Source of the DNA: an uncultured Duncaniella sp.
GTDB lineage: Bacteria > Bacteroidota > Bacteroidia > Bacteroidales > Muribaculaceae
Assembly (NCBI GenBank): GCA_958352885.1
Contig: CATWQI010000008.1
Coordinates: 1 to 64,000, forward strand
Reading direction: 5' to 3'
Length of the DNA: 64,000 nt
In this document: positions 7,113-15,952 of the stretch, piece after piece
Layout: every line of letters begins with the position of its first letter
Numbering within the stretch: the stretch's first letter is position 1
Program-made: the position numbers and the translations under genes
The notes under the pieces: model-generated
What the model was told of the DNA's origin: nothing
The model's input: only the letters and a program-made list of their open reading frames with translations
Database searches by the model: none

Positions 7113-7526
7113 CTATTCACCTATCACAGTCGCAACGAGGCTGCGTGGACCGCCATGGTCACGAAATTCGCAGAGATATACACCCTGCCATGTGCCGAGA
7201 TTGAGATGTCCGTCAGTCACCGGAATGGTAAGGGACTCCCCCACTATCACCGATTTGGCATGGGCAGGCATATCGTCAAGACCTTCAAATGTATGGAGAT
7301 AATATGGGGCATTTTCAGGTACGAGCTTGTCAAAAATCAGGTTCAAGTCATGACGCACATCAGGGTCGGCATTCTCGTTAATGGCGAGAGCCGCGGATGT
7401 ATGTTTTATAAGGATGTTGACTATCCCCTTTTCAGGAAGTTTCGGGATAGCTCTGAGGATATCGGATGTAACCAAATGTATTCCACGAGGGAATGGACGC
7501 AATGAAAATTCAATCTGTTCAACCAT
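7113..7526 (-). CDS. YjbQ/UPF0047 family protein (secondary thiamine-phosphate synthase type)
   Basis: The 137-residue product is the usual length for the YjbQ family. Family signatures are present: ILIKHTSAALAINENADPDV and, near the C-terminus, LNLGTWQGVYLCEFRDHGG. Members show a weak thiamin-phosphate-synthase side activity, but the physiological role is unsettled. The ATG at 7526 is preferred; the frame is open to a TTG at 7553 that lies inside the -7 element and so cannot start translation of this transcript. Cytoplasmic, single-gene unit. Its promoter lies back to back with that of the propeller-DUF362 gene. Confidence 0.88.
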   Translation of the reverse strand: MVEQIEFSLRPFPRGIHLVTSDILRAIPKLPEKGIVNILIKHTSAALAINENADPDVRHDLNLIFDKLVPENAPYYLHTFEGLDDMPAHAKSVIVGESLTIPVTDGHLNLGTWQGVYLCEFRDHGGPRSLVATVIGE

Positions 7527-7550
7527 TTCAAAAGAGTATGTATTTTTCGG

Positions 7551-7558
7551 CAAAATTA
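7551..7558 (-). promoter_or_regulatory. -7 element of the yjbQ-like gene
   Basis: Minus-strand TAATTTTG (7558-7551) ends 24 bp before the ATG at 7526. A TTTG at 7585-7582 is 23 bp upstream, slightly too far for a standard -33 element. Confidence 0.5.
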
Positions 7559-7576
7559 ACGAAAATACAAATAGCC

Positions 7577-7607
7577 TTGCACAAATGCATGCATTTTTCT
7601 AATTTTG
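7577..7607 (+). promoter_or_regulatory. promoter of the propeller-DUF362 gene
   Basis: TTG (7577-7579) and TAATTTTG (7600-7607) are 20 bp apart. The start codon at 7640 follows 32 nt after the -7 element. Confidence 0.8.
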
Positions 7608-7639
7608 TCGTTAACATCTCATACCATAAACCACATCAC

Positions 7640-9793
7640 ATGAAACGCTTATCAGCATCATTACCATTTATCACAATCGTCACCTCTCTCTGCATCGGAA
7701 ATACAGCAATCGCCGCCACTGAAACAAGCGAGCTGAGCCGCCACGACTTTTTTTACGCCGGGGAGGGCAAACTCCCGCGAATGTACATTGTCAAGAACGG
7801 AGCGGTAAGCTGGAGCCACATAGCATCAGACCGTAAAGGTGAAATCAGCGATGCAATATATATGACAGACGGGAACGTCCTGATAGCCCATCAGTACGGG
7901 ATAGCGGAAATAACACCCGACCACCGCACAGCCTGGAGCTATGACGCGCCGGAAGGTACGGAGATACATACGATACAACCCATCGGCGAGGACAAGGTAG
8001 TATTTGTTCAGAACGGGCATCCCGCCAAGGTCGTGGTGATGGAGATACCATCCACCAGGATAATCCATGAATTCACCCTACCGGTATCGGAAAAAGGGTC
8101 AGTGCACGGACAGTTCCGCAATGCGCGTCTGACTACTAAAGGCACACTTATAGTTTCCAACATGGGGATGGGAATAGTCAGCGAATACAATAGCGACGGG
8201 AAAGAGATAGACCGCTGGGAGATGGAAGGACCATGGTCAACCATCGAGGTCGGAAAGGCAAACAATCTGCTTACCGTAGGGAAACGAAGCACCATAAGGG
8301 AGTATGACCGTCACGGCAACATAATCAGCGAAATGAGACTTGCCGACAAGGGGATAACCTCGCCTCAAAAAGCTGTGCGATTAAAAAATGGTAACACACT
8401 GGTAAACAACTGGTACAACGAATGGAGCAAAACACCGATGGACACTGCAAACGCTCCTGTGCAGGCAATAGAAGTGACACCCGAAGGGGAAGTGGTCTGG
8501 ACGCTTTCGTCATGGGTTGACCCTGATTTAGGGCCATCGACCACCATACAACCGCTTGAGCAGGCAGTGAACCGCAAACGAATGTTCTTCGGAGAGTTCA
8601 ATCCAGTAACACCACGCCTGTTTGTGGAACCTAACCGCCCGTTAGGCAAAGCCCGTGGGGCGATGCCGGGAAGAGTGGCATGGATTCATGCCTCGGATGT
8701 AGCCAAATGGGACGGACGCACAGGGCTGTGGGTGGAGGACAGATGGAACGACCAGGCACTCGCCGACAAGATGATGCGCGAAACCATAACAGTGGTCGGA
8801 GGTAAAAAGAACGCCAAGGATAGCTGGAAAGCCATATTCAAAGAGTTTAACAGACGCCACGGCAAGGGTGACAGAAATTACCGCAAGGGTGAGAAAATAG
8901 CAGTCAAGCTCAACATGAACAATGCCATTACACACCATGACACCATAGAGCTGAACTCGTCGCCGTTTGTCACATTAGCACTCGTGCGCACCTTGGTAAA
9001 CGATGGCGGAATCGACGCAGCCGACATAATTATCTGCGAACCAAGCCGTGCTATCACCGACAGTATATATGACAAGATTCACCGTGAATTTCCGGCAGTC
9101 ACTTTCATTGACAATATCGGCGGAAAAGGACGTGTGAAATGCGAATATTATCCCGAGAGAATCACGTACTCGACAGACAACGGCAAGATGGCGCGCGGGA
9201 TTGCAAAATGTATTGTAGATGCTGACTATGTGATTAACAGCGCTCTGCTTAAAACCCACTCCGGACCGGGCGTTACGCTCACCGGCAAAAACTGGTACGG
9301 GGCGACTGACATAGCCCTGCAATGGCGCAAAAACGCACACAACAATGTCAGCCAGGACAAACGTAACGGCAAACCGGGTTACAAAACATTTGTAGACTTC
9401 ATAGCCCATCCCGACTTAGGTCAGAAGTGTCTGCTCTTCCTTATCGACGGTACGTACGGTTCGCGTGACGTGAACGGTGCTCCTTATCCAAAATGGCAGA
9501 AAGCGCCCTTCAACGGCGAATGGGGATGCTCCATCATAGCGTCACAGGACGCACTTGCTGCCGATGCCGTAGGCATGGATATAATAATCGGCGAATGGCC
9601 GGAATTCGGCAGCCTGAATTTCTGCGACGAGTATCTGCGTGAGGCAGCCATGATACCGGACGCCCCAAGCGGCACAGTATATAAGGTGAACGGCGAACCG
9701 ATTGCCGCCCCGCTTGGGCTAATGGAGCATTGGAACAACCCGACCGACAGAATGTATACCGGTATCGATCTTGTTTACCGGAAAATAAACTAA
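7640..9793 (+). CDS. exported beta-propeller / DUF362 fusion protein
   Basis: A 717-residue product. The ATG at 7640 is chosen because it opens a Sec signal peptide (MKRLSASLPFITIVTSLCIG) just downstream of the promoter; in-frame codons upstream lie partly before the start of transcription. Residues about 35-360 read as repeated propeller blades of the PQQ-like or arylsulfotransferase-like type (VVFVQNGHPAKVV, GTLIVSNMG, EVVWTLSSW). Residues about 380-710 match DUF362 (VKLNMNNAITHHD, NSALLKTHSGPGVTLTGKNWYG). DUF362 proteins are often linked to iron-sulfur or redox proteins, but no cysteine cluster is visible here. Function unknown; periplasmic or surface location inferred. Followed by a strong terminator. 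Confidence 0.75.
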   Translation: MKRLSASLPFITIVTSLCIGNTAIAATETSELSRHDFFYAGEGKLPRMYIVKNGAVSWSHIASDRKGEISDAIYMTDGNVLIAHQYGIAEITPDHRTAWSYDAPEGTEIHTIQPIGEDKVVFVQNGHPAKVVVMEIPSTRIIHEFTLPVSEKGSVHGQFRNARLTTKGTLIVSNMGMGIVSEYNSDGKEIDRWEMEGPWSTIEVGKANNLLTVGKRSTIREYDRHGNIISEMRLADKGITSPQKAVRLKNGNTLVNNWYNEWSKTPMDTANAPVQAIEVTPEGEVVWTLSSWVDPDLGPSTTIQPLEQAVNRKRMFFGEFNPVTPRLFVEPNRPLGKARGAMPGRVAWIHASDVAKWDGRTGLWVEDRWNDQALADKMMRETITVVGGKKNAKDSWKAIFKEFNRRHGKGDRNYRKGEKIAVKLNMNNAITHHDTIELNSSPFVTLALVRTLVNDGGIDAADIIICEPSRAITDSIYDKIHREFPAVTFIDNIGGKGRVKCEYYPERITYSTDNGKMARGIAKCIVDADYVINSALLKTHSGPGVTLTGKNWYGATDIALQWRKNAHNNVSQDKRNGKPGYKTFVDFIAHPDLGQKCLLFLIDGTYGSRDVNGAPYPKWQKAPFNGEWGCSIIASQDALAADAVGMDIIIGEWPEFGSLNFCDEYLREAAMIPDAPSGTVYKVNGEPIAAPLGLMEHWNNPTDRMYTGIDLVYRKIN

Positions 9794-9849
9794 ACGGGCA
9801 ATACCTCCCCCACATCCATCAAATAAAACCACCGGAATATATCCGGCAG

Positions 9850-9895
9850 AAGAGCGTGTTTTAACTTTTATTTTAAAAACACGCTCTTATTTTTT
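9850..9895 (+). terminator. intrinsic terminator
   Basis: AAGAGCGTGTTTT (9850-9862) pairs with AAAACACGCTCTT (9876-9888), followed by ATTTTTTCG. It ends the propeller-DUF362 transcript. Confidence 0.85.
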
Positions 9896-9930
9896 CGTTG
9901 AAAAATGGGTTTTCTTAGCCAGATAAATCT

Positions 9931-9938
9931 TAATTTTG
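9931..9938 (+). promoter_or_regulatory. -7 element of the PBP4-type gene
   Basis: TAATTTTG at 9931-9938 is 7 nt before the ATG at 9946, predicting a leaderless or nearly leaderless mRNA. A convincing -33 element is not seen. Confidence 0.55.
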
Positions 9939-9945
9939 CACTATT

Positions 9946-11310
9946 ATGAAGCACAATTTACTAAGCAGGGGGATTATATTCCTGATTCTTTTAATAGGTC
10001 ACGCCACTTCACAGGCGTTTCCGCTAACAGTCAAAGGGGTAGACACTACACGCACAGCAATTCTGATACATGACTTGCGTTTTGGGGTTGACATAGTGTC
10101 GGAAAACATAGACAAGTCACTCATACCGGCATCGGTAATGAAATCTGTCACAGTAGGCGCATTGCTGAATCTCGCCGACTCTCAGGAACGATTTACAACT
10201 CCGGTTGTGGCAGAAGGGACTGTCACAGACAGCGTGCTAAACGGTGACATAATCGTCAAAACATGCGGTGATCCCACCATCGAATCACAATACTTCGCAG
10301 AGACGCAAGGATTTGCCGACAGCATAGCTGTCTCGCTTCTGCGGATGGGAATCAAACGGATAGGAGGTAAAGTGGTCATAGACCAAAGCGATTTCCCAGA
10401 CGCCACCACACCTCCGGGATGGATGGCGGAAGATATACCCTGGTACTATGGAGCCAGGCTGCAGGGAGCAAACTTCCGTGACAACCGGTTCCGCCTGCGC
10501 CTTCCGTCGAAGGAAACCACCCCATTCGTGCCGGACTTGAAATTCGCATACACAAATCCTAAGGCCCGGGGGGTAAAAGTGGACCGTAAGGATGGCTCCG
10601 AGACATTCACAGTAAGCGGCAATATACGCCGGCGCGGACTGAATGACATATTCGCCACTCCGTATCCCTGGAAAGTGATGCAATACGAGATAGAAAGCGT
10701 CCTGAAAGACTATGGCATAACAGTAGAGGGGAAAAACCTTAAACACGGAGCACAATCGACACTGATATATAATCACACCTCGCCTACTTTTGCTGAAATC
10801 ATGCGCAGCCTGATGCATCGTTCCGATAACCTTATGGCTGAAGGGATATTGCGCGCCATAACTCCCGGAGGCACCCGCGCCGAATCAATAGCAGAAGAGA
10901 ACGCCATATGGACCCTTGCAGGAATCAGCGCACATGGTGTGAACATAGTGGACGGAAGCGGTCTATCACGCGACAACCGCCTGACAGCTCGCTTCCTGAG
11001 CGAGATTTACAAATATATGCTCCTCGACGATTTTGCAAACGACTACACGTCGCTATTTCCCAGAGCCGGATATGACGGCACGATGAAGAATTTCCTGCTC
11101 GATACCCCCCTGGAGGGTAGAGTGGCGATGAAAACCGGCTCCATGAAGGGGGTGCAGTCCTATGCCGGATACCTATTTGACGAGGAAGGCAACCCAACAC
11201 ATATATTAATATTCCTGGCAAACGGATTCAGATGCAGCCGCGCGGCACTAAAAAATGACATCCAACGTTTGCTATTAGAAAAATTTAATGTAAGTTTGCA
11301 GGAGAATTAA
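9946..11310 (+). CDS. dacB: D-alanyl-D-alanine carboxypeptidase/endopeptidase, PBP4 type (peptidase S13)
   Basis: This 454-residue enzyme trims or cleaves peptide cross-links in peptidoglycan in the periplasm. The N-terminus (GIIFLILLIGHATSQAF) is a signal peptide. All three penicillin-binding motifs are visible: SVMK near residues 63-66 with the nucleophile Ser, SDN in MHRSDNLMAEG, and KTG in AMKTGSMKG. Length fits the S13 family, with the extra domain between the first two motifs. The -7 element sits 7 nt before the ATG and there is no ribosome-binding site, so it may be translated from a leaderless mRNA. The next gene has a promoter inside its 3' end. Confidence 0.92.
   Translation: MKHNLLSRGIIFLILLIGHATSQAFPLTVKGVDTTRTAILIHDLRFGVDIVSENIDKSLIPASVMKSVTVGALLNLADSQERFTTPVVAEGTVTDSVLNGDIIVKTCGDPTIESQYFAETQGFADSIAVSLLRMGIKRIGGKVVIDQSDFPDATTPPGWMAEDIPWYYGARLQGANFRDNRFRLRLPSKETTPFVPDLKFAYTNPKARGVKVDRKDGSETFTVSGNIRRRGLNDIFATPYPWKVMQYEIESVLKDYGITVEGKNLKHGAQSTLIYNHTSPTFAEIMRSLMHRSDNLMAEGILRAITPGGTRAESIAEENAIWTLAGISAHGVNIVDGSGLSRDNRLTARFLSEIYKYMLLDDFANDYTSLFPRAGYDGTMKNFLLDTPLEGRVAMKTGSMKGVQSYAGYLFDEEGNPTHILIFLANGFRCSRAALKNDIQRLLLEKFNVSLQEN
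11268..11298 (+). promoter_or_regulatory. internal promoter for the 220-residue gene
   Basis: TTTG (11268-11271) and TAAGTTTG (11291-11298) are 19 bp apart and lie in the last codons of the PBP4-type gene, 55 bp upstream of the next ATG. Confidence 0.5.
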
Positions 11311-11352
11311 CATTCAAAATACCCATAACAACAGAATATACCACCATAAATT

Positions 11353-12015
11353 ATGGATACCAATTATATTTCACTCCTCAACCTGGCTTACGAAATAGAA
11401 GGTCTTCTGCTACTCCATATCAATCGTGGAGAGGAAGCATCGCCCGAAATGACCGAGCTGCTCAAAAAGAAGATTGCGGAACTTTCCGCAGCCTGCCCTA
11501 CCGGCACAGACAACAACTCACCGGTGACAGTTCCGGTGACGCAGAAACCCGTTCAGGCGGCGCGTGAGCAGGTTTCCATAGCTGACGATGAGGAATATAA
11601 TGACGATTTTGTCACCGACGAGACCAATGTCCCGGCTGAAGCAGAGTTGGCTCCGGCAAGCGAATGCAGAGCCGCCATGGAAGAGGCGACTGAGGCGGAT
11701 AACGCAGCTGTAGCCGAAAGCGCTACATTCGAGGAAATGGAGGATGCGGAACCGGAAACACCGGTACGGCTGGAGGACAAGCTTTCACGTGAACGTGCCA
11801 AGGACATCTTCAAAGCATTCACCCTTAATGACAAGTTCCGTTTCCGCCGTGAGTTGTTCCGCAACTCGCAGGATGAATTTGAAGAGACTCTGGATGTGAT
11901 ATCCCAGATGAACACCTTTGACGAAGCCGAAGAATATTTTTACAATGACCTCTGCTGGGATGCCGACAATGAGGATGTAAAAGAGTTTATGGATACAGTG
12001 AGAAAACATTTCTAA
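11353..12015 (+). CDS. hypothetical acidic protein
   Basis: A 220-residue protein with three parts: a folded N-terminal segment of about 45 residues (YISLLNLAYEIEGLLLLHIN), a long acidic, Ala/Glu-rich linker that is probably disordered, and a C-terminal domain from about residue 140 (FTLNDKFRFRRELF, NTFDEAEEYFYNDLCWD). The C-terminal block recurs in conserved Bacteroidales hypotheticals, by memory. No signal peptide, so cytoplasmic. It is followed 16 bp later by rsmI and probably shares its transcript. Function unknown. Confidence 0.7.
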   Translation: MDTNYISLLNLAYEIEGLLLLHINRGEEASPEMTELLKKKIAELSAACPTGTDNNSPVTVPVTQKPVQAAREQVSIADDEEYNDDFVTDETNVPAEAELAPASECRAAMEEATEADNAAVAESATFEEMEDAEPETPVRLEDKLSRERAKDIFKAFTLNDKFRFRRELFRNSQDEFEETLDVISQMNTFDEAEEYFYNDLCWDADNEDVKEFMDTVRKHF

Positions 12016-12031
12016 AAACAGTCGCACAGTA

Positions 12032-12754
12032 ATGGGCAAACTCTACATCGTACCCACTCCGGTAGGAAATATGGCGGATATGACCCCCCGTGCCGTCGAA
12101 GTGCTTAAAACCTGCAACCAGATATATGCGGAGGACACACGCACGTCCGCATATCTTCTACGCCATTTCGACATCACCACACCGTGTGCGAGCCATCACA
12201 AATTCAACGAGCACGCAACGGTACGCCCGATTGTCGAACGGCTTCATGCCGGGGAAACCATCGCACTGATTTCCGATGCGGGGACCCCGGGGATAAGCGA
12301 CCCCGGATTTCTACTGACACGAGAGTGTCGCCGTGATGGGATTGAGGTAGAAACTCTTCCAGGAGCCACAGCCTTTGTGCCGGCACTTGTCAACTCAGGA
12401 TTGCCCACCGACCGATTTACATTTGAGGGCTTCCTGCCTCCTAAGAAAGGGAGACAGACCAGGCTGGAAAAGATAGCAGCCAACGACTGCACCTCTATAA
12501 TATATGAATCGCCTCTTCGTCTGGTAAAGACTCTTGAGCAATTAGCGGCAGTGTGCGGCGGAGACCGCCCCGCCTCAGTCTCAAGAGAGATTTCAAAAGT
12601 ACACGACACCACCGTGTGGGGTACACTTCAGGAGCTAAAAGATTATTTCAGCGAGAACCTTCCCAAGGGAGAGATTGTTATTATTTTGGGAGCGAGGGAT
12701 AATGACGCACCCAGAGTACATAAAAACAAATACAAGGATAGCGATGACGCGTAA
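12032..12754 (+). CDS. rsmI: 16S rRNA (cytidine(1402)-2'-O)-methyltransferase RsmI
   Basis: The 240-residue enzyme uses S-adenosylmethionine to methylate the 2'-OH of C1402 in the decoding centre of 16S rRNA. Family signatures are clear: LYIVPTPVGNMADMTPRAVE at the N-terminus, YAEDTRTSAYLLRHF, and the glycine-rich ALISDAGTPGISDPG loop near residues 80-95. It belongs to the tetrapyrrole-methylase fold. Length is slightly short of the usual 270-290 residues because the C-terminal extension is reduced. It lies 16 bp after the acidic hypothetical gene and 58 bp before the coiled-coil lipoprotein gene. Confidence 0.93.
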   Translation: MGKLYIVPTPVGNMADMTPRAVEVLKTCNQIYAEDTRTSAYLLRHFDITTPCASHHKFNEHATVRPIVERLHAGETIALISDAGTPGISDPGFLLTRECRRDGIEVETLPGATAFVPALVNSGLPTDRFTFEGFLPPKKGRQTRLEKIAANDCTSIIYESPLRLVKTLEQLAAVCGGDRPASVSREISKVHDTTVWGTLQELKDYFSENLPKGEIVIILGARDNDAPRVHKNKYKDSDDA

Positions 12755-12811
12755 TGATGCGGCAAAGCTATCAAAAGAATTGAATGTTTTCACTTTTCAA
12801 CCAATTTTTCT

Positions 12812-13693
12812 ATGAAAAAAATTGTATCCATCGCAGTAGTTGCCGCCACACTTCTTACCGGTTGCAACGGCGACAAGCTTAAAACAGCCCAGGCAGAAAA
12901 TGAACAGTTAAAGGGTGACCTTCGTGAAACTCTTGCCACACAGGACAGTCTCCTTGTGCTTGTCAACGACATCTCCGACGGCATGACGCAGATTAAGGAC
13001 CTCGAAAAAATCATATCCACACCAGGAAATATCGGTGGCGAGTCCGCATCACGCAAAGAGCAAATCAAGAATGATATGATTGCAATCCAGCAGTCACTCC
13101 AGGAACGCCGCCAGCGTCTTGAGGAACTTGAGAAAAAACTTGCAGCCACCGGCGGCGAGAACTCCACACTCAAACGTACCATCTCCAACCTCAAAACCCA
13201 GATAGCCGAGCAGCAGACTGAGATAGCAACCCTCACCAACCAGCTCGCATCTGCCAACATCAAGATTGAGGAACTCAGCACAACCGTGACCAACCTCAAC
13301 ACCGCAGTAGATTCACTCAGCACCGGTCTTACCACCGAGCGCGCCCAGAAGGATGCCGCCATCGAGGAAGCAACCGCAGCAACCAATGAACTCAACGCAT
13401 GCTTCTACGCTATCGGCACAAGCAAGGAACTCAAGGAAAAGCATATCCTACAGTCAGGTTTCCTCCGCAAGACAAAGGTTATGAAGGGTGATTTCGACGA
13501 AAGCTACTTCACCACAGGTGACAAGCGCAACCTTTCCGAGATTCCCACCCATAGCAAGAAAGCAAAGATTCTCACTTCACAGCCTGCTGATTCTTATCAG
13601 ATTGTAGACGTGAATGGTCAGAAAGTGATTAAAATCACTGACCCCACAAAATTCTGGCAGCTTTCCAACTTCCTGGTAATCCAGGTTGACTGA
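12812..13693 (+). CDS. coiled-coil lipoprotein
   Basis: A 293-residue product. MKKIVSIAVVAATLLTGC ends in a lipobox, so it is lipidated at Cys18. Residues about 22-200 are heptad-like and rich in Glu, Gln, Leu and Lys, with a marked periodic stretch (TISNLKTQIAEQQTEIATL, NLNTAVDSL). This predicts a long coiled coil. The C-terminal 90 residues form a globular domain (SKELKEKHILQSGFLRKTK, KFWQLSNFLVIQ) of unknown function found in Bacteroidales lipoproteins of this kind, by memory. It may be a structural envelope protein. A strong hairpin with a T-run follows 60 bp later. Confidence 0.75.
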   Translation: MKKIVSIAVVAATLLTGCNGDKLKTAQAENEQLKGDLRETLATQDSLLVLVNDISDGMTQIKDLEKIISTPGNIGGESASRKEQIKNDMIAIQQSLQERRQRLEELEKKLAATGGENSTLKRTISNLKTQIAEQQTEIATLTNQLASANIKIEELSTTVTNLNTAVDSLSTGLTTERAQKDAAIEEATAATNELNACFYAIGTSKELKEKHILQSGFLRKTKVMKGDFDESYFTTGDKRNLSEIPTHSKKAKILTSQPADSYQIVDVNGQKVIKITDPTKFWQLSNFLVIQVD

Positions 13694-13754
13694 CGGTAAC
13701 AACCCGGCAAGTATACAATTATTTGCAGGACGGGAAACCGAACCCAAGAAATAG

Positions 13755-13806
13755 CGGGGTGGTGAATCAGCTATGCGTAAAAGGCTGTTTCATCCCCCCG
13801 TTTTTA
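13755..13806 (+). terminator. intrinsic terminator
   Basis: CGGGG at 13755 pairs with CCCCG at 13800, and the stem continues inward through TGAA/TTCA and CAGC/GCTG with two mismatches and a wobble. TTTTTATAAAT follows. Confidence 0.65.
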
Positions 13807-13850
13807 TAAATATCATACTTTCTTTTCATTACAAAATCTAAATCAACTTC

Positions 13851-15848
13851 ATGAAAATCGCTTCAATTGTGACTATCACCGCATTGAGCTGCGCCACAGG
13901 CGCACATGCCCAGCACCCAGACGAAAAGTACGCTTCGTATCCCGCATACCCGGGTGACGACCTGGAACTCACAGTCGATGCCAACGGCACCCATTGGCGT
14001 ATCTGGTCACCGGAGGCTGAGGCTGCAAGGGTAATCCTCTACCCTACCGGTCTGAACACCGCCGCCACTGACACTCTGGAAATGAAACGCGCAGAAAAAG
14101 GGACATGGACAGCAAGCGTGCCTGAAAAGCTCTATGGCTCGTTCTACACGTTTTCCATCAAGGATAAAGGGAAGTGGCTCGCCGAGACACCCGGAGTATG
14201 GGCAAAGGCAGTTGGCACAAACGGTTTGAGAGCCGCCATAATCGACTTCTCCAAGACCAATCCCGAAGGCTGGGCTTCAGACAAAGGTCCGGCGCTGGCT
14301 CATATCAATGACGCCGTCATCTATGAGATGCATCACCGTGACTTCTCCGAACATCCCTCGTCAGGGATAGTGAACAAAGGCAAATTCCTCGCATTGACCG
14401 AACCTGCCACCAAGAATCCCGAAGGTGAATCGACAGGCGTAGACCATCTTAAGGATTTAGGGGTGACACATGTACACATACTCCCCTCTTACGATTACAA
14501 CAGTGTCGATGAAGCAAATCTCCCGTCCAACCAGTACAACTGGGGATATGACCCGTTCAACTACAACGCACCTGAAGGTTCGTACTCAACCAATCCCGCC
14601 GATCCATCCGCGCGTGTGATTGAGATGAAAGAGATGATAAAGAACTTACACGACAACGGTATTGGTGTAATCATGGATGTGGTGTACAACCACACTGCCA
14701 ACAATGATGATTCGAACTTCTCGCTCACAGCGCCGGGCTACTACTACCGTCACCGCCCTGACGGTTCATACAGCGACGCTTCGGGATGTGGCAACGAGAC
14801 AGCCTCGGAACGCCAGCAGATGCGTGATTTCATCATCAATTCGGTGAAGTACTGGGCTAAGGAATACCATATTGACGGATTCCGATTCGACCTCATGGCA
14901 ATCCACGACATTGAAACCATGAATGAGGTAGCAGCCGCATTGAAAGAGATAAATCCTGACATATTCGTGTATGGAGAAGGATGGACAGCCGGAGACTCAC
15001 CTCTACCCGTAGAGCGGCGCGCACTCAAGGAGAACGTATCCAAAATGCCCGACATAGCAGTGTTCAGCGACGATATCCGTGATGCTATCAAGGGGCACTA
15101 CACCGATGCGGCTGACAAAGGTTTTGCCACAGGCAAACCGGGTCTTGAAGAGACTGTGAAAATCGGCATTGTCGCTGCCACTCCCCATCCACAGGTAGAT
15201 TATTCGAAAGGGAACAATTCCAAATTCCCATATGCCGCCGCACCGACACAGATTATCAATTATGTGTCATGCCACGATGACCTCATGCTCACAGACAAAC
15301 TGCGGAAGTCAATGCCTGACGCAACCGAAGCAGAGCGCCAGCGCGCAGCCCGTCTGGCTCAGACCATCGTAATGACTTCGCAGGGCACTCCGTTTATTTT
15401 TGCCGGCGAGGAAATATTCCGTGACAAGAAAGGTGTCCACAACTCCTATAAGTCACCTGACTCCATAAATGCCATAGACTGGAATCTCCGCCACCAGAAT
15501 GCCGAACAGTTCAACTATTATAAGGAACTCATCAAGCTCCGCAAATCACATCCGGCATTCCGCATGACAACCGCCGAACAGATTCAGAAGCACCTGAAAT
15601 TTGACAAAGTAGCAGAACCGGGACTCATCTCCTACTCGCTTGTCGACAATGCCAACGGCGACGAATGGAAGGAAATCAAACTGATTTTCAACGGTTCAGA
15701 TGACCCACGCGAGGTTAAAGTCAAGAAAGGGAACTGGATTGTAGTAGCCGAGGACGGAAAAATAAAGGCTGACGGACTTGGAACATCCAAAGGAGGGAAA
15801 CTCACTGTCGCTCCCCGCTCCGCACTTATCCTGGCTCTTGAAAAGTAA
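13851..15848 (+). CDS. pulA: type I pullulanase, GH13 family
   Basis: A 665-residue alpha-1,6-glucan debranching enzyme acting on pullulan, starch or glycogen. The N-terminus (MKIASIVTITALSCATGAHA) is a signal peptide, so it works outside the cytoplasm. A carbohydrate-binding module of CBM48 type covers about residues 40-120, followed by the TIM barrel. The type I pullulanase signature YNWGYDPFNYN is present, as are conserved GH13 regions: DVVYNH, FRFDLMAIHD with the nucleophile Asp, VYGEGW with the acid Glu, and the YVSCHDD region. It stands alone between two terminators, with no sus genes next to it. Confidence 0.93.
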   Translation: MKIASIVTITALSCATGAHAQHPDEKYASYPAYPGDDLELTVDANGTHWRIWSPEAEAARVILYPTGLNTAATDTLEMKRAEKGTWTASVPEKLYGSFYTFSIKDKGKWLAETPGVWAKAVGTNGLRAAIIDFSKTNPEGWASDKGPALAHINDAVIYEMHHRDFSEHPSSGIVNKGKFLALTEPATKNPEGESTGVDHLKDLGVTHVHILPSYDYNSVDEANLPSNQYNWGYDPFNYNAPEGSYSTNPADPSARVIEMKEMIKNLHDNGIGVIMDVVYNHTANNDDSNFSLTAPGYYYRHRPDGSYSDASGCGNETASERQQMRDFIINSVKYWAKEYHIDGFRFDLMAIHDIETMNEVAAALKEINPDIFVYGEGWTAGDSPLPVERRALKENVSKMPDIAVFSDDIRDAIKGHYTDAADKGFATGKPGLEETVKIGIVAATPHPQVDYSKGNNSKFPYAAAPTQIINYVSCHDDLMLTDKLRKSMPDATEAERQRAARLAQTIVMTSQGTPFIFAGEEIFRDKKGVHNSYKSPDSINAIDWNLRHQNAEQFNYYKELIKLRKSHPAFRMTTAEQIQKHLKFDKVAEPGLISYSLVDNANGDEWKEIKLIFNGSDDPREVKVKKGNWIVVAEDGKIKADGLGTSKGGKLTVAPRSALILALEK

Positions 15849-15871
15849 GGGCTGACACAGACCAGAACAAC

Positions 15872-15932
15872 ATAGAAAAGGCAGAAGGACGCAGAGTAAA
15901 TTTATCAATCTGCAACCTTCTGCCTTTTCTAT
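15872..15932. terminator. bidirectional terminator
   Basis: A 17-bp perfect stem, from 15872-15888 to 15916-15932 (outer part ATAGAAAAGG), lies between the convergent pullulanase and HAD phosphatase genes. It has A/T-rich flanks on both sides and can serve both. Confidence 0.8.
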
Positions 15933-15952
15933 ATCAGTATCTATACTCTTGG

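Noticed and set aside
6927..7505. A 192-codon plus-strand frame across the promoter and antisense to the yjbQ-like gene.
   Set aside because: It is antisense to a recognised family and over the promoter of the next gene; composition is not gene-like.
7493..7639. An upstream in-frame start for the propeller-DUF362 gene.
   Set aside because: It precedes or spans the promoter, and the ATG at 7640 begins a clean signal peptide.
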